Shown here in pieces: positions 46,467 through 55,237 of a DNA stretch of 64,000 nucleotides. The translations under genes and the position numbers were made by a program. Location of the stretch: NCBI RefSeq assembly GCF_011927795.1, contig NZ_JAATJJ010000002.1:1-64000 (forward strand), in the 5' to 3' direction. This DNA comes from Saonia flava (GTDB lineage: Bacteria > Bacteroidota > Bacteroidia > Flavobacteriales > Flavobacteriaceae). Within the stretch, counting starts at the first letter, position 1. The number at the start of each line of letters is the position of its first letter. Under the pieces are notes generated by a model. It was not told the origin of the DNA. It searched no databases and saw nothing but the letters and a program-made list of their open reading frames with translations.

Positions 46467-46964
46467 ATGCCGAAATATAGCTCGAAAACAAATTTGGTGT
46501 GGGAGGCATTTTTAGCTTGCTTGATTATAGCAACGATTGGATTTGGAATCTTTTCAGCAGTAGAGAACTTAATTTATCAAATACTTGCGATTTCTATTAC
46601 CCTTATCCTAATTGGATTAATTATGTATTATGCAAGAATAAAAGCATTTTCTATTCTGTTTGAGGACAAACATGTAGTCGTGAAATATCGTTTTATTAAT
46701 AAGGTAAAACATATCAATTATTCTGATATTATGGAATTGAAATACATAAATGCTTCTAAAAGTCCAACTACAAACGAAATAAAATTTAAGGAAGCAGAAC
46801 AGAACTTGTCCTTAAAGTTCTTGTCAATCGAATATGAAAGTTATATTGAATTCGTGAAATGGATTAAATCAAAAAACGATAAGATTCAATTGACAGTTTT
46901 TCCATCTGACAATTACATGAATCATAGGCTGCAAGAAATATATGGATTTAAGTACCGTAAGTAA
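46467..46964 (+). CDS. Cassette 1: PH-domain-like membrane protein
   Basis: A 165-residue protein starting MPKYSSKTNLVWEAF. It has two membrane segments (about residues 12-32 and 36-55) followed by a beta-rich cytosolic domain (AFSILFEDKHVVVKYRFINKV, then INYSDIMELKYI) that resembles bacterial PH domains. The start at 46467 is chosen because the unit boundary GTT-GGCAAAA-ATAT at 46427-46440 lies inside the longer frame starting at 46410; other cassettes also have 20-45 bases between boundary and ATG. Function unknown. Confidence 0.65.
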   Translation: MPKYSSKTNLVWEAFLACLIIATIGFGIFSAVENLIYQILAISITLILIGLIMYYARIKAFSILFEDKHVVVKYRFINKVKHINYSDIMELKYINASKSPTTNEIKFKEAEQNLSLKFLSIEYESYIEFVKWIKSKNDKIQLTVFPSDNYMNHRLQEIYGFKYRK

Positions 46965-47025
46965 TAAATGGATTTGTCAATATTCACACTAAACTGAACG
47001 CAGATGGACTTTACTCGGACGGAAA

Positions 47026-47235
47026 ATACTTTTGCTAACAAAACCTAAACGTAATGCGGACTTTAGGGCAAAACCGAAAGGTCTGTGTATATTTATAAGG
47101 TCGCTAAATCTTATGGATTTAGCTTTGGACAAGAAAAAATAAAACTAAACAATAAGCTTTAGCTTCGTGCGTAGACGGAAACTAAAAGTTTCCTTGCCTC
47201 CGCACTACGCTTAGCTCAAGCGTTGTGCGTAATTA
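47026..47235 (+). repeat. attC-like site 1 (linker family B, copy 1)
   Basis: Runs from ATAC-TTTTGCT-AAC, the 3' end of cassette 1, to GTT-GTGCGTA-ATTA, the 5' end of cassette 2. Outer stem CTAAACGTAATGCGGAC pairs with CTCCGCACTACGCTTAG with A/C mismatches that become T-G on the bottom strand. It ends CTCAAGCGTT, as in classical attC sites. The interior has smaller hairpins such as CTAAATC/GATTTAG. A near-identical copy lies at 58098-58308. Confidence 0.72.
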
Positions 47236-47266
47236 ACCAAAACATAGACCTTACTAAAATATTAAT

Positions 47267-50200
47267 ATGACTCACCAATTTCCAGAATCACTAATTGAAT
47301 CGATTAAATCAAATGAGTGTACGCTTTTTATCGGGTCTGGAATATCAACTTGGTCTGGAGCGCCATCATGGTACAAACTACTTCTAAGTTATTCCGAATT
47401 TCTCGAACAAAAAGGGATTTGTAATGATAAAGAAAAAGAAGAAATCCTTAACGTAATTAATAAGGGAGACTTACTCATTGCTGCTAGTTATTGTAAATCA
47501 TTATCAACTGATGCAGATTTTGCTGAATTTATTAAAGAAGAATTTTTTGATAAAAACCTTAAACCTCATAAGATTCATGAATTAATCATATCATTAGGTT
47601 CTGATTGTTTTATCACAACAAATTACGATTCAATAATAGAAAATGCATATCAAGAATTCCGCAACGGATTAATGCTTAGAAGGGTAAATAATGACCAACC
47701 AATTGAACAAGCTTCAATTCAAAAACATTCTTCATCTAAGTTTATTTTCAAACCTCATGGTGATATGCATAATGTGGACTCTATAATTTTAACTCAAGAG
47801 GATTATAGAAAAGTAAAATATAATATGGAATCCACAATTGATACATTAAAACATTTACTAATACAAAGACCCATTATATATTTAGGTTTTGGCTTGACAG
47901 ACCCAACATTCATATTAATAAAAGACTTTATTGCTGAAACTTATAAAGGAGGAAATAGACAGCACTTTGCAGTTATGCCAGACGTAACTGAGCTTGAAAA
48001 GAAATTTTGGCACAAGAATTATGGCATAACATTAATTTCATATTCTACAATAAAAGATTCTAAACAGAAACATAGTAATCTTATTGTATTACTTGAGGAA
48101 TTAAATAAAAAACTGATTGTCAAAAAAGAGAGCAATGATTATAAATTATCCAATTCGAGTAAATTAGCCTTGCTAAGATACTGTGACACATTGGTATTTA
48201 GTTTTCAGTCAAAAAAAATAAATATTTTTAGTTTGGATGGAATTATAAGTAATCCAAATTCGAAATCTAAAGAACTGGTCCTAAAAAAAAGTACATCAAT
48301 TCAACACGTATTAAAAGCACACAATAGGCTAATTATTCTTGGCGAGCCTGGTTCTGGTAAATCAACATCATTGGAATGTTTTTCTTCACAAATTGCTTCA
48401 GAATCTAAGGAAATAATCGATGATGATTTTACTGAACATGCAATTCCTGTATTTATTCAAGGTAAAGAATATAAAGGCAGTTTATTTGATTTAATAAGTA
48501 GTGCTCTACCAATAACGGTTGACAAAGAAACTACTTTGAATAATGGTTTATACACAATTATAATTGATGCTGTTAATGAAATTCCAAAAGAATATCATGA
48601 AACAAAATTTTTCGAGCAAGACCTCAAAGGTTTTATTGAAAAATATCCTCATAATAAGTTACACATATCTACTAGAAGTCTAAACTATGTTTCATTTTTA
48701 GAATTCCCTGTATTTGAAATAAAAAGACTTAATCACGATTATGTAAGAAGTATATTAGAAACAAAAAAATACAATCTAGATATTGTATCAAATCAATTTT
48801 TAAATAGCTTAACAAGTCCTTTCTTTTTTAAATTATTCCTTGACTACAGTTCAAATATTGACTTAAGTAAAATTACACCTAAACTATTAATCAATAAGTA
48901 CTTCATGTCAATTAATGAAAGTATTCAGAAGGATTATGGCTTTGATATTGATGTATTAGATTTATTTTCTAGTATTGGATATAAACTAACAAATTCAGGT
49001 GAAATAAATATTGACCCAATTCATTTTATTAAAAAATTAGAACTATCAGGATTTAATAAAAATGAACTATTTAATATATTAATATCAAAGAAATTTCTAT
49101 TACCTGATGGTGAAGGTAAAATAGGATTTGTTCATCAGACTATTCTGGAATTTTTATCAGCATTTCATTTAAAAAAGTTATACGTTAAAGATAAATCCGT
49201 TTTAGATGAAAAAATTGTTGATTCCAGATGGGATGAAACTATAATGTTATTCGTATCACTTTTAGATGAAATAAAAGCAAAAGATGTTATTGAAAAGATT
49301 GTAGAGAAAGATATATTCTATGCTTATTCAATTTATGATTTTGCAACAGTTAAAAACCCTTCTCTTAAACAAGTTCTCATAGAACAATTATTAATGCGTC
49401 TAAACAATTCAAAAATAACTTTAAGAAAAAAAGGGAGATTAGGCTGGTTAATAAGTAATATTCTATCTGACGAAAAATATATATCAAAAATAATTGAATA
49501 TTTAGAAGATGATGAAATTGGAGCTGAAGTAGCTGTTTCTATTGCCAAAGCAAATCATAAAGAAAGTATTCCAAAAATCATAGACTGTTTATTAAAAAAA
49601 GGAAACTCTTATCCAAGTGGATATGCAAAAGCCATAATAAAATTTAATGATAATAAAGTTATCGATAATTTAATAAGCTCAGTTACCAAAATTGAGGATA
49701 TTGAATCCAATGAACTTTTAATTGCCAACATTGCATTTATTTTAAACCATTTTGAAACTAAGCTTTATCTACCTAAAATTTTAAAAATATTAGAAAAAGA
49801 AGAAGTTAAGGATAAGATAATTGCTGTCAAGTTATTAGAAGGAAATGAGTCACCTGAAATTATTGATATATTTTCCAGTTTATTAGATGACCAAAGTGAT
49901 GAATTAAAAAAAGCTGCTATATATAGCCTGCAAGAAAGAAGTTGGCCTTATAAAAAAGAAATAATCACAACACCTAATTTAATAGAGAAATCTTTTCAAA
50001 ACCTTGACAATAATAATATAGGAAGTTACTTTTCAAGTTATCTAAAAGATTTAAAATCTGAATCAGTAATTGAACGCGCTTATAAATTAATAAAGGCTAC
50101 TCAAAAAGGTTCATTAAAAGTAAATTTAGCAAACATCATCTCAGAAAAGCATCCTGAATTATCAAAAAAAATAATTTTAGAACATATAATTGATTTCAAG

Positions 50201-50809
50201 ATAGAATATAACTCTGCACTTCATCAAAGCTTATTTTTAAACATTTCCGACTATAATAGAGAAATCATTCCACTTGTAAATAAAAACGATGAATTACGCA
50301 GCAGGTTTATTATTGAGAACTATTCAAACGAATCTGATGAGATTTCTGAATTTATTAATTATGACACATGTGTTTTTCTTTTAGAGACTTGGGAAAAGAA
50401 AGTTGAAAAGGGAGAGTTAGAAGAAGAAGATATTTTCTATTGGCACTATTTTATTCCTAAGTTTTTAAGCTTATGTTCTAAACACATAAAGGCCTTAATC
50501 TTAGATAAAATAAATAACAAAAATGAATTAAATAGATATAAGTTGCTATCTATTGTTAGAAACTTAGAAATAAAGAAAAAAGATTTTTCTGAGCAAACAA
50601 TAAGTTGGTTATTTGATAAAATGACAGATGAAAAGAAAGATTATAACAATTTCGCAACAACAATTATTGGAAGCATTGGAGATGAAGAATTTGCTGAAAA
50701 AAAATTAAAGCCTTTATTGGAAAGTGATAATGCTATATTAAGAAACAATGCTTACATAGCTATTGAGAAAATTGAAAGAAGTATTAATAAGAGATTAATT
50801 ATTAAATAA
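47267..50809 (+). CDS. Cassette 2: SIR2-NACHT/STAND-HEAT protein, probable antiphage defence
   Basis: An 1180-residue three-part protein. Residues 1 to about 270 are a SIR2-type NADase domain: LFIGSGISTW (about 19-30), TTNYDS with N119 and D121, and H164 in FKPHGDMH. Residues about 350-650 are a NACHT/STAND NTPase: Walker A GEPGSGKST (359-367), Walker B TIIIDAVNEI (430-439), STRSLNY sensor-like text and a late VHQTILEFLSAFHLK motif. The rest is a run of HEAT-like helical repeats, the presumed phage-sensing part. SIR2-STAND proteins (Avs5 type) and SIR2-NACHT proteins kill infected cells by depleting NAD. The family call is firm, the exact clade is not. Confidence 0.85.
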   Translation: MTHQFPESLIESIKSNECTLFIGSGISTWSGAPSWYKLLLSYSEFLEQKGICNDKEKEEILNVINKGDLLIAASYCKSLSTDADFAEFIKEEFFDKNLKPHKIHELIISLGSDCFITTNYDSIIENAYQEFRNGLMLRRVNNDQPIEQASIQKHSSSKFIFKPHGDMHNVDSIILTQEDYRKVKYNMESTIDTLKHLLIQRPIIYLGFGLTDPTFILIKDFIAETYKGGNRQHFAVMPDVTELEKKFWHKNYGITLISYSTIKDSKQKHSNLIVLLEELNKKLIVKKESNDYKLSNSSKLALLRYCDTLVFSFQSKKINIFSLDGIISNPNSKSKELVLKKSTSIQHVLKAHNRLIILGEPGSGKSTSLECFSSQIASESKEIIDDDFTEHAIPVFIQGKEYKGSLFDLISSALPITVDKETTLNNGLYTIIIDAVNEIPKEYHETKFFEQDLKGFIEKYPHNKLHISTRSLNYVSFLEFPVFEIKRLNHDYVRSILETKKYNLDIVSNQFLNSLTSPFFFKLFLDYSSNIDLSKITPKLLINKYFMSINESIQKDYGFDIDVLDLFSSIGYKLTNSGEINIDPIHFIKKLELSGFNKNELFNILISKKFLLPDGEGKIGFVHQTILEFLSAFHLKKLYVKDKSVLDEKIVDSRWDETIMLFVSLLDEIKAKDVIEKIVEKDIFYAYSIYDFATVKNPSLKQVLIEQLLMRLNNSKITLRKKGRLGWLISNILSDEKYISKIIEYLEDDEIGAEVAVSIAKANHKESIPKIIDCLLKKGNSYPSGYAKAIIKFNDNKVIDNLISSVTKIEDIESNELLIANIAFILNHFETKLYLPKILKILEKEEVKDKIIAVKLLEGNESPEIIDIFSSLLDDQSDELKKAAIYSLQERSWPYKKEIITTPNLIEKSFQNLDNNNIGSYFSSYLKDLKSESVIERAYKLIKATQKGSLKVNLANIISEKHPELSKKIILEHIIDFKIEYNSALHQSLFLNISDYNREIIPLVNKNDELRSRFIIENYSNESDEISEFINYDTCVFLLETWEKKVEKGELEEEDIFYWHYFIPKFLSLCSKHIKALILDKINNKNELNRYKLLSIVRNLEIKKKDFSEQTISWLFDKMTDEKKDYNNFATTIIGSIGDEEFAEKKLKPLLESDNAILRNNAYIAIEKIERSINKRLIIK

Positions 50810-50950
50810 AAACTACGCACAACAATGTATATAAAAAATAGGCGAAATAGTAGTAAAATTAAGGCTTTTAGCTCGTTTCAAACTTTGTGTTTAACCGAAA
50901 GTTTTAGGCTTCGTAATCGCCTACTTTTCATATACTAAACGATGATGTCG
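50810..50950 (+). repeat. attC-like site 2
   Basis: Starts AAAC-TACGCAC-AAC, complementary to the 5' end of cassette 2 (GTT-GTGCGTA). A strong stem pairs 50827-50845 (GTATAT...GGCGA) with 50917-50935 (TCGCC...ATATAC) at 17 of 19 positions. The right end is CGATGATGTCG, with GAT where other sites have GTT. Confidence 0.62.
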
Positions 50951-51073
50951 AATTATTCATTGATTTTTATTGTTTTTAAAAGTATTCATCGGTCGCTACG
51001 CTCGGTCGCCTGCGGCGTACTTTTGTTGCACTGCTAACGCAGCCTACGCACCAAAAGCCAGTCGACATCATCG
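50940..51073 (+). repeat. Geneless unit bounded by CGATGATGTCG and CGACATCATCG
   Basis: An 11-bp perfect inverted repeat encloses about 110 bases with no gene. The content includes a segment (about 50952-51006, TTTTTATTGTTTTTAAAAGT onward) that recurs at 61289-61341 and 63215-63275, and CTGCGGCGTACTTTTGTTGC, which recurs at about 59868. It may be an emptied cassette or a linker fragment. Confidence 0.45.
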
Positions 51074-51396
51074 CCGCGCTCTGTCAGATTGCCAAATCCG
51101 TAGGAAAAGGGACCTTTTTGCCAAGATCGCCGCAACGGCTTATCTACTCGACACATCAGGACGCTATATACAATCTGGTCGGCAAATTTTATTCCCAATA
51201 CCGCAAAATCCATAAGATACGGCCACTATGTGGCCTTCTTGAGGCCTGTTATTTGGGACACGGTGACCAAAAAAAGACAGGTTCCCAAACAACAGTCATG
51301 CGATTTTGCTATATTTCCTTAAAATTAGCCACCAACGCTCCAACCCGCACACTGCTTTCGCAGATGTCGTACATAGCGCGGCGTTTTGTAAAATTA
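51063..51396 (+). repeat. attC-like site 3 (linker module M3, copy 1, with matching left arm)
   Basis: Left arm text CGCCGCGCTCTGT after CGACATCAT pairs with right arm ACATAGCGCGGCG before GTT-TTGTAAA-ATTA (51383-51396). The M3 module (51181-51386) has nested hairpins: GCAAAATC/GATTTTGC, GGCCAC/GTGGCC, GGCCT/AGGCC, TTTGGGA/TCCCAAA and CTGC/GCAG. This copy keeps both arms, unlike the other four. Confidence 0.6.
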
Positions 51397-51548
51397 CTCA
51401 TATCAATTCTATTGTTTTTTTAAAGGAATTCATTTATTCGCTCCACTCGGAAGGTAAGGTTCAATTGTCCCTTAAAAACAAGTGAATAAATTCACTATTT
51501 TTAAAAGCCAGAACCTCACTACGTTTAGCGGAGCGTTGTACGTAATTT
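51397..51548 (+). repeat. Remnant of cassette 3 and attC-like site 4
   Basis: The 5' border GTT-TTGTAAA-ATTA of a unit is present at 51383-51396, but no gene and no matching 3' end is found before the next border GTT-GTACGTA-ATTT (51535-51548). CGCTCC near 51437 can pair with GGAGCG at the right end. GTGAATAAATTCAC is a palindrome in the middle. Probably a cassette that lost its gene. Confidence 0.45.
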
Positions 51549-51570
51549 AAACCAACAAAAACTTTAGAAA

Positions 51571-52047
51571 ATGAAAAACACAATTTTGACCCTAACTTTT
51601 ACTTTAGCAACTTTGACTTTTTGCAATGCTCAACAAATTGAAATGGAAAAAGTATTTGGCGGATACAAATACACCCAAAACGGAAAACTAATGAAAATGA
51701 AAGATTTGGTAAAAACAATGGAGTCAAATCAGCAAGCTTTTGATTTAATTAAAAAAGCTCAATCGAATAACACCATAGCTTCAATTATTGGAGGTGCTGG
51801 TGGATTTTTAGTTGGTTGGCCGATTGGAACTACTATAGGTGGTGGAGACGCAAATTGGACTTTGGCAGGAGTTGGAGCTGGTCTTATTGCAATATCAATT
51901 CCTTTGACATCAGGCGCAAATAAAAATGGAAAACAAGCTGTGGAATTATATAACTCGTCATTAAAATCAACTTCTTTTTATGAATTTAAGCCTGAATTTA
52001 AAGTTATATCAAACGGAAACGGAATTGGACTTTCGATGAATTTTTAA
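51571..52047 (+). CDS. Cassette 4: small exported protein with a glycine-rich hairpin
   Basis: A 158-residue protein with a signal peptide (TLATLTFCNAQQ, cleavage about residue 20). A central Gly-rich double membrane-like segment (about 70-115, IIGGAGGFLVGWPIGTTIGGG) resembles glycine-zipper proteins, and the C-terminus ends NGNGIGLSMNF. Similar proteins recur in flavobacterial accessory regions as far as I recall. Function unknown. It is the only gene of its cassette. Confidence 0.65.
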   Translation: MKNTILTLTFTLATLTFCNAQQIEMEKVFGGYKYTQNGKLMKMKDLVKTMESNQQAFDLIKKAQSNNTIASIIGGAGGFLVGWPIGTTIGGGDANWTLAGVGAGLIAISIPLTSGANKNGKQAVELYNSSLKSTSFYEFKPEFKVISNGNGIGLSMNF

Positions 52048-52191
52048 AAACTACTTACAACAATGGCTAAAATTCATTGCTTGTTCTCGCCTACTTTGGA
52101 AATTCCTGCGGAATTTCTAACTTGGTGTGTACTTGCAAAGTTTAGTGCTAAACCACGCAATTACTCATAGCCCAACCGTTCTCGACAATAA
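52048..52191 (+). repeat. attC-like site 5
   Basis: From AAAC-TACTTAC-AAC (3' end of cassette 4) to GTT-CTCGACA-ATAA (5' end of cassette 5). The outer stem pairs GGCTAAAATTCATTGC with GCAATTACTCATAGCC (about 12 of 16 positions). Interior hairpins include GAAATTCC/GGAATTTC. Confidence 0.62.
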
Positions 52192-52201
52192 AAAAGACAA
52201 A

Positions 52202-53227
52202 ATGGATGCTACGACCAAGAAATCTATACTAATCGTAGGAGGAATAATTATATTCCTTATAATTTATTATCAATACAACCGATGTGAATGTGAGAAGCGT
52301 ATATCATATTCAAATGTCAATTTGAATGATGGCATTGATAAAGGAACACTTTATAAAAAAGTAGATTCAAGGTTACTAAATAACATTAAACAGGAGTGGA
52401 AATTAGCTGGAAATCAAATAGACAGTTTTGTAATAGAAACTCAATTCAATTATATAACTAACAGACCCATTAATATTATTAATCAATATTCAAATGGACA
52501 AAAACACTATGGAGCTGTCGTATATCCAAAAAACTATGATACACACAAGAAATATCCGTTGATATTATGGGCGGAAGGTTTGAATCAGGTCAAACCGAGT
52601 GTTAATATATATAACAGTACAGTAAATAAGATAATATCTCAGTCAGAAGATTACTTTATCCTAATTCCTTCATTCAGAGGACAAGCCTTAATAACGAATA
52701 ATAGAAGGTTTTGCTCTGACGGATTCTTTGGAGATGCATTTGATGGAGCAACAGATGATGCTCTAAATTTCTTAAACCTCACAAAAAATAATATTGATAA
52801 TATAGATGAAAATAGAATATGTATAGTTGGAATTAGTAGAGGTGGAACAGTTGCCTTACTAATGGGATCAAGAGACTCAACTATAAGCAGTGTCGTGTCT
52901 ATTTCTGGACCAACCAATTTCTACTCTGAAAAGGCATTCAATAGATATGGTAAGCAATATAAATACCAGTTCTTGAGCAGGTCAAAATCAATTGACAACA
53001 TCCGAAAAAAAATGATTAAAAGTTCTCCAATATTCTTTATTAAAGATTATCCTAATTCTATTTTACTTATACACGGCAAAAATGATAGTGTAGTAAATAT
53101 CTCCCACGCCAAAGCTATCATTGATAAATTATCAGGGAAAGATAATTTCGAATTTGTCCTTAATGAAAATGGGCACAACTTTTACGATTGGGATATGGTA
53201 GTAAATTGGATTAAGAATAATACTTAA
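52202..53227 (+). CDS. Cassette 5: membrane-anchored alpha/beta hydrolase (S9-like)
   Basis: A 341-residue protein with an N-terminal anchor (residues 8-23) and an alpha/beta-hydrolase domain. The nucleophile elbow is GISRGG (210-215, Ser212), the acid is D295 in HGKNDSVV and the base H325 in NGHNFYDW. The layout resembles prolyl-oligopeptidase-type peptidases or acyl esterases. The ATG at 52202 is used because the cassette border ends at 52191; a frame extending further left would run through the attC-like site. Substrate unknown. Confidence 0.75.
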   Translation: MDATTKKSILIVGGIIIFLIIYYQYNRCECEKRISYSNVNLNDGIDKGTLYKKVDSRLLNNIKQEWKLAGNQIDSFVIETQFNYITNRPINIINQYSNGQKHYGAVVYPKNYDTHKKYPLILWAEGLNQVKPSVNIYNSTVNKIISQSEDYFILIPSFRGQALITNNRRFCSDGFFGDAFDGATDDALNFLNLTKNNIDNIDENRICIVGISRGGTVALLMGSRDSTISSVVSISGPTNFYSEKAFNRYGKQYKYQFLSRSKSIDNIRKKMIKSSPIFFIKDYPNSILLIHGKNDSVVNISHAKAIIDKLSGKDNFEFVLNENGHNFYDWDMVVNWIKNNT

Positions 53228-53230
53228 ATA

Positions 53231-53312
53231 TTACTGTCTAGAACAATGCATAAAAGGTTCATAGCCTCCATTCGTCGGCTACGCCCTTTATACGAGACGT
53301 TGGCAACAAGCT
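53231..53312 (+). repeat. attC-like site 6 (compact classical form)
   Basis: TTAC-TGTCTAG-AAC to GTT-GGCAACA-AGCT. The core is only about 72 bp, the size of textbook attC sites. Left arm GCATAAAAGG pairs with CCTTTATAC once one A is left unpaired, like the extrahelical base of attC, and the C/A pair becomes G-T on the bottom strand. The terminal loop has AGCC/GGCT. Confidence 0.72.
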
Positions 53313-53323
53313 GAAATCGTATA

Positions 53324-53758
53324 TTATGCCTTAATATACATGTCAAAATCTTCGGCCGTTTGTATAACTTGCTGAATAACCTCTGGGGCAATAGAAAGTT
53401 CTAAGGCATTATTCTCAGTTATTGGAATCCCTAAATTTTCAAAGAACTTCCTAAACCCTTTTGGACTGTGAATATTAACCCATTTACAAGGTTTATCGCT
53501 GTTATTTCCAAACGTATGTAGTGTTTTTGGCATAATATCGATTGAATCTCCTGCTTTCAAAATCTTTTTTTCACCATCGACCATAAATTCCATTTCACCT
53601 TCTACTATTAAGAATACTTCCTTATAAGAATAATGCAGATGCGGCGGAGGTCCTTGCGTTCTTGGTGGACTCTCACCCATCATTAAATCGTAATCTGCTG
53701 AAGTATCATAGGGTGTAACCTTATGACCTAGTATCCATTTTGTTGTCGCGTTTTTCAT
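53324..53758 (-). CDS. Cassette 6: single-domain cupin
   Basis: A 144-residue cupin, starting MKNATTKWILGHKVTPYDT. The metal-binding motif 1 is PPPHLHYSYKEVF with the two histidines and Glu, and motif 2 is KTLHTFGNN. Such proteins bind or transform small molecules; the substrate is unknown. It is the only clear minus-strand gene in the cassette array. It is transcribed divergently from a TetR regulator within the same cassette and has an 18-bp operator four bases before its start. An ATG four codons upstream lies inside that operator. Confidence 0.78.
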   Translation of the reverse strand: MKNATTKWILGHKVTPYDTSADYDLMMGESPPRTQGPPPHLHYSYKEVFLIVEGEMEFMVDGEKKILKAGDSIDIMPKTLHTFGNNSDKPCKWVNIHSPKGFRKFFENLGIPITENNALELSIAPEVIQQVIQTAEDFDMYIKA

Positions 53759-53761
53759 TTT

Positions 53762-53832
53762 ATGAGACATTTGTCTTACAAATATAAGCCAAGATTTTTA
53801 ATTTTACAATATTTATAAGATATTTGTCTTAT
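53762..53832. promoter_or_regulatory. Two TetR-type operators between cupin and TetR genes
   Basis: ATGAGACATTTGTCTTAC (53762-53779) and ATAAGATATTTGTCTTAT (53815-53832) are near-identical 18-bp partial palindromes with a 53-bp period. One abuts the cupin start, the other overlaps the tetR ATG. This is the usual arrangement for a TetR repressor controlling itself and a divergent target. Confidence 0.75.
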
Positions 53833-54424
53833 GAATGATGAATATCTTAGCTCAGGTAGAGCAAATCAAAAGTTAGAAACAAGGAAAGAAATAATTGCCA
53901 GCGCAAAATATTTCATTAATAAAGGAAAGGAATTCACTCTGGAAGATGTGGCAAAAAAAGCTAAAATATCCCGTGCCACAATTTATAGATACTACTCAAA
54001 TGTAGATATATTAACAAGTGAAGCAGCCTTAGATATACCGAAAGATTCTGAAACTATTAACAAAACCTTGCGCCACCTCGAAATAGATGAAAGAATGTTT
54101 GGAATACAAGACTATTATAATACTTTCACAATAGATAACGAAAATGCTTTTAGAAAATATTTGAGCGTTGTAATAAAACCCAATAACGCCGATAATAAGC
54201 GTGGAGCGAGGAGAAACGAAACACTACAACTAGCCCTCAGCGACTCGAGTCTTAACCAAAAGGAGAAAAACAAATTATCAAATCTTTTAACTGTTCTTAT
54301 GGGTATAGAACCTTTGATAGTGACCAAAGACGTTTGTGGATTAAATAATCAGCAATCTAAAGAGTTGTTAAATTGGGGAATGGAAATGATTCTAAAAGGG
54401 ATTTCTATTGATAAAAAATTATAA
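53831..54424 (+). CDS. Cassette 6: TetR family transcriptional regulator
   Basis: A 197-residue regulator. The N-terminal HTH is clear (residues about 18-65: TRKEIIASAKYFINKGKEF, then TLEDVAKKAKISRATIYRYYSN). The C-terminal ligand-binding part is helical and not assignable. It most likely represses the divergent cupin gene and itself through the paired 18-bp operators. It travels with the cupin as one cassette. Confidence 0.87.
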   Translation: MNDEYLSSGRANQKLETRKEIIASAKYFINKGKEFTLEDVAKKAKISRATIYRYYSNVDILTSEAALDIPKDSETINKTLRHLEIDERMFGIQDYYNTFTIDNENAFRKYLSVVIKPNNADNKRGARRNETLQLALSDSSLNQKEKNKLSNLLTVLMGIEPLIVTKDVCGLNNQQSKELLNWGMEMILKGISIDKKL

Positions 54425-54572
54425 AGCCAGTTGCCAACAACGGCTCCTATGAAAAGCCCTAGTTAGAGCCTACTTACGAAAGTCCTCGCGGATTTTCTTA
54501 TCGGTTTGTATTTGCTAAATTAGTTGCTTAAACAACGCTACTAATCTTATACAAACACGTTGGCATTCATTT
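54425..54572 (+). repeat. attC-like site 7
   Basis: AGCC-AGTTGCC-AAC (3' end of cassette 6) to GTT-GGCATTC-ATTT (5' end of cassette 7). The flanking tetranucleotide AGCC matches the unusual AGCT of cassette 6's own 5' end. The interior stem is weaker than in sites 5 and 6. Confidence 0.58.
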
Positions 54573-54652
54573 AAAAAAGCATTACACATTTAATTAAGTG
54601 CAATATAAAACTGTAACACTAACCTACTTTTCAATACCTATATTTTTAAAAA

Positions 54653-55237
54653 ATGGACACTAATTTTCAAACACTTTTTAATTACATCAGATTACTTGTA
54701 GATATTCCTTTAGACGATCAAGAAATTTGTCGTAAGTATTTTAAACCGTTCCTTTTTACAAAAAATACTATAATTGAACCTGCAGGAAGAGTACCTGAAT
54801 ATCATAACTTCATTGTTTCAGGTTACATCCGCAATTTTTATATAGATGAGCAAGGCAATGAGATAACTACCGATATCAACGATGGCCCTAGATTCTTCAC
54901 TTCTTATGACCATTTTATGAATAAAACACCATCAAATGAGAACTTACATTGCATAACCGATTGTGAATTACTCCGAATTAAACGAAATGATGTAGATATT
55001 ACTGCAAAACTAGGTATAACTCAAATGGAGTACACTGTCCAAATCTTACAACAACAGTTAGAAAAAAACAAGCAACGTTCCATAGACCACACCACGCTTT
55101 CAGCCGAACAACGATATATAAAATTGCGAAAAAACTTTCCCTCTATCATTCAAAACGTACCTCTAAACTACATTGCTTCTTATTTAGGAATAAACCCAGG
55201 CAGTTTGAGTCGTATTCGAAGTAATTTGAGTAAATAA
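54653..55237 (+). CDS. Cassette 7: Crp/Fnr family transcriptional regulator
   Basis: A 194-residue cyclic-nucleotide-binding-fold regulator. The beta-roll spans about residues 30-110 (FLFTKNTIIEPAGRVPEYHNF, IVSGYIRNFYIDEQGNE). A helical dimer segment follows, then a degenerate C-terminal HTH (VPLNYIASYLGINPGSLSRIRS). The ligand-binding residues of true cAMP receptors are not conserved. It precedes a DUF4386 membrane protein in the same cassette and may regulate it. Confidence 0.85.
   Translation: MDTNFQTLFNYIRLLVDIPLDDQEICRKYFKPFLFTKNTIIEPAGRVPEYHNFIVSGYIRNFYIDEQGNEITTDINDGPRFFTSYDHFMNKTPSNENLHCITDCELLRIKRNDVDITAKLGITQMEYTVQILQQQLEKNKQRSIDHTTLSAEQRYIKLRKNFPSIIQNVPLNYIASYLGINPGSLSRIRSNLSK

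Noticed and set aside
50970-51215. Open frame through the geneless unit and into M3
   Set aside because: It crosses two unit borders and consists of shared linker modules; no protein-like composition.
51118-51423. Open frame across the M3 repeat (also at 61289-61558 and as an N-terminal extension at 56211)
   Set aside because: The same frame recurs only because the repeat recurs. It spans hairpins, has no ribosome-binding context and changes frame at the edges of the module, so it is structural DNA rather than a gene.
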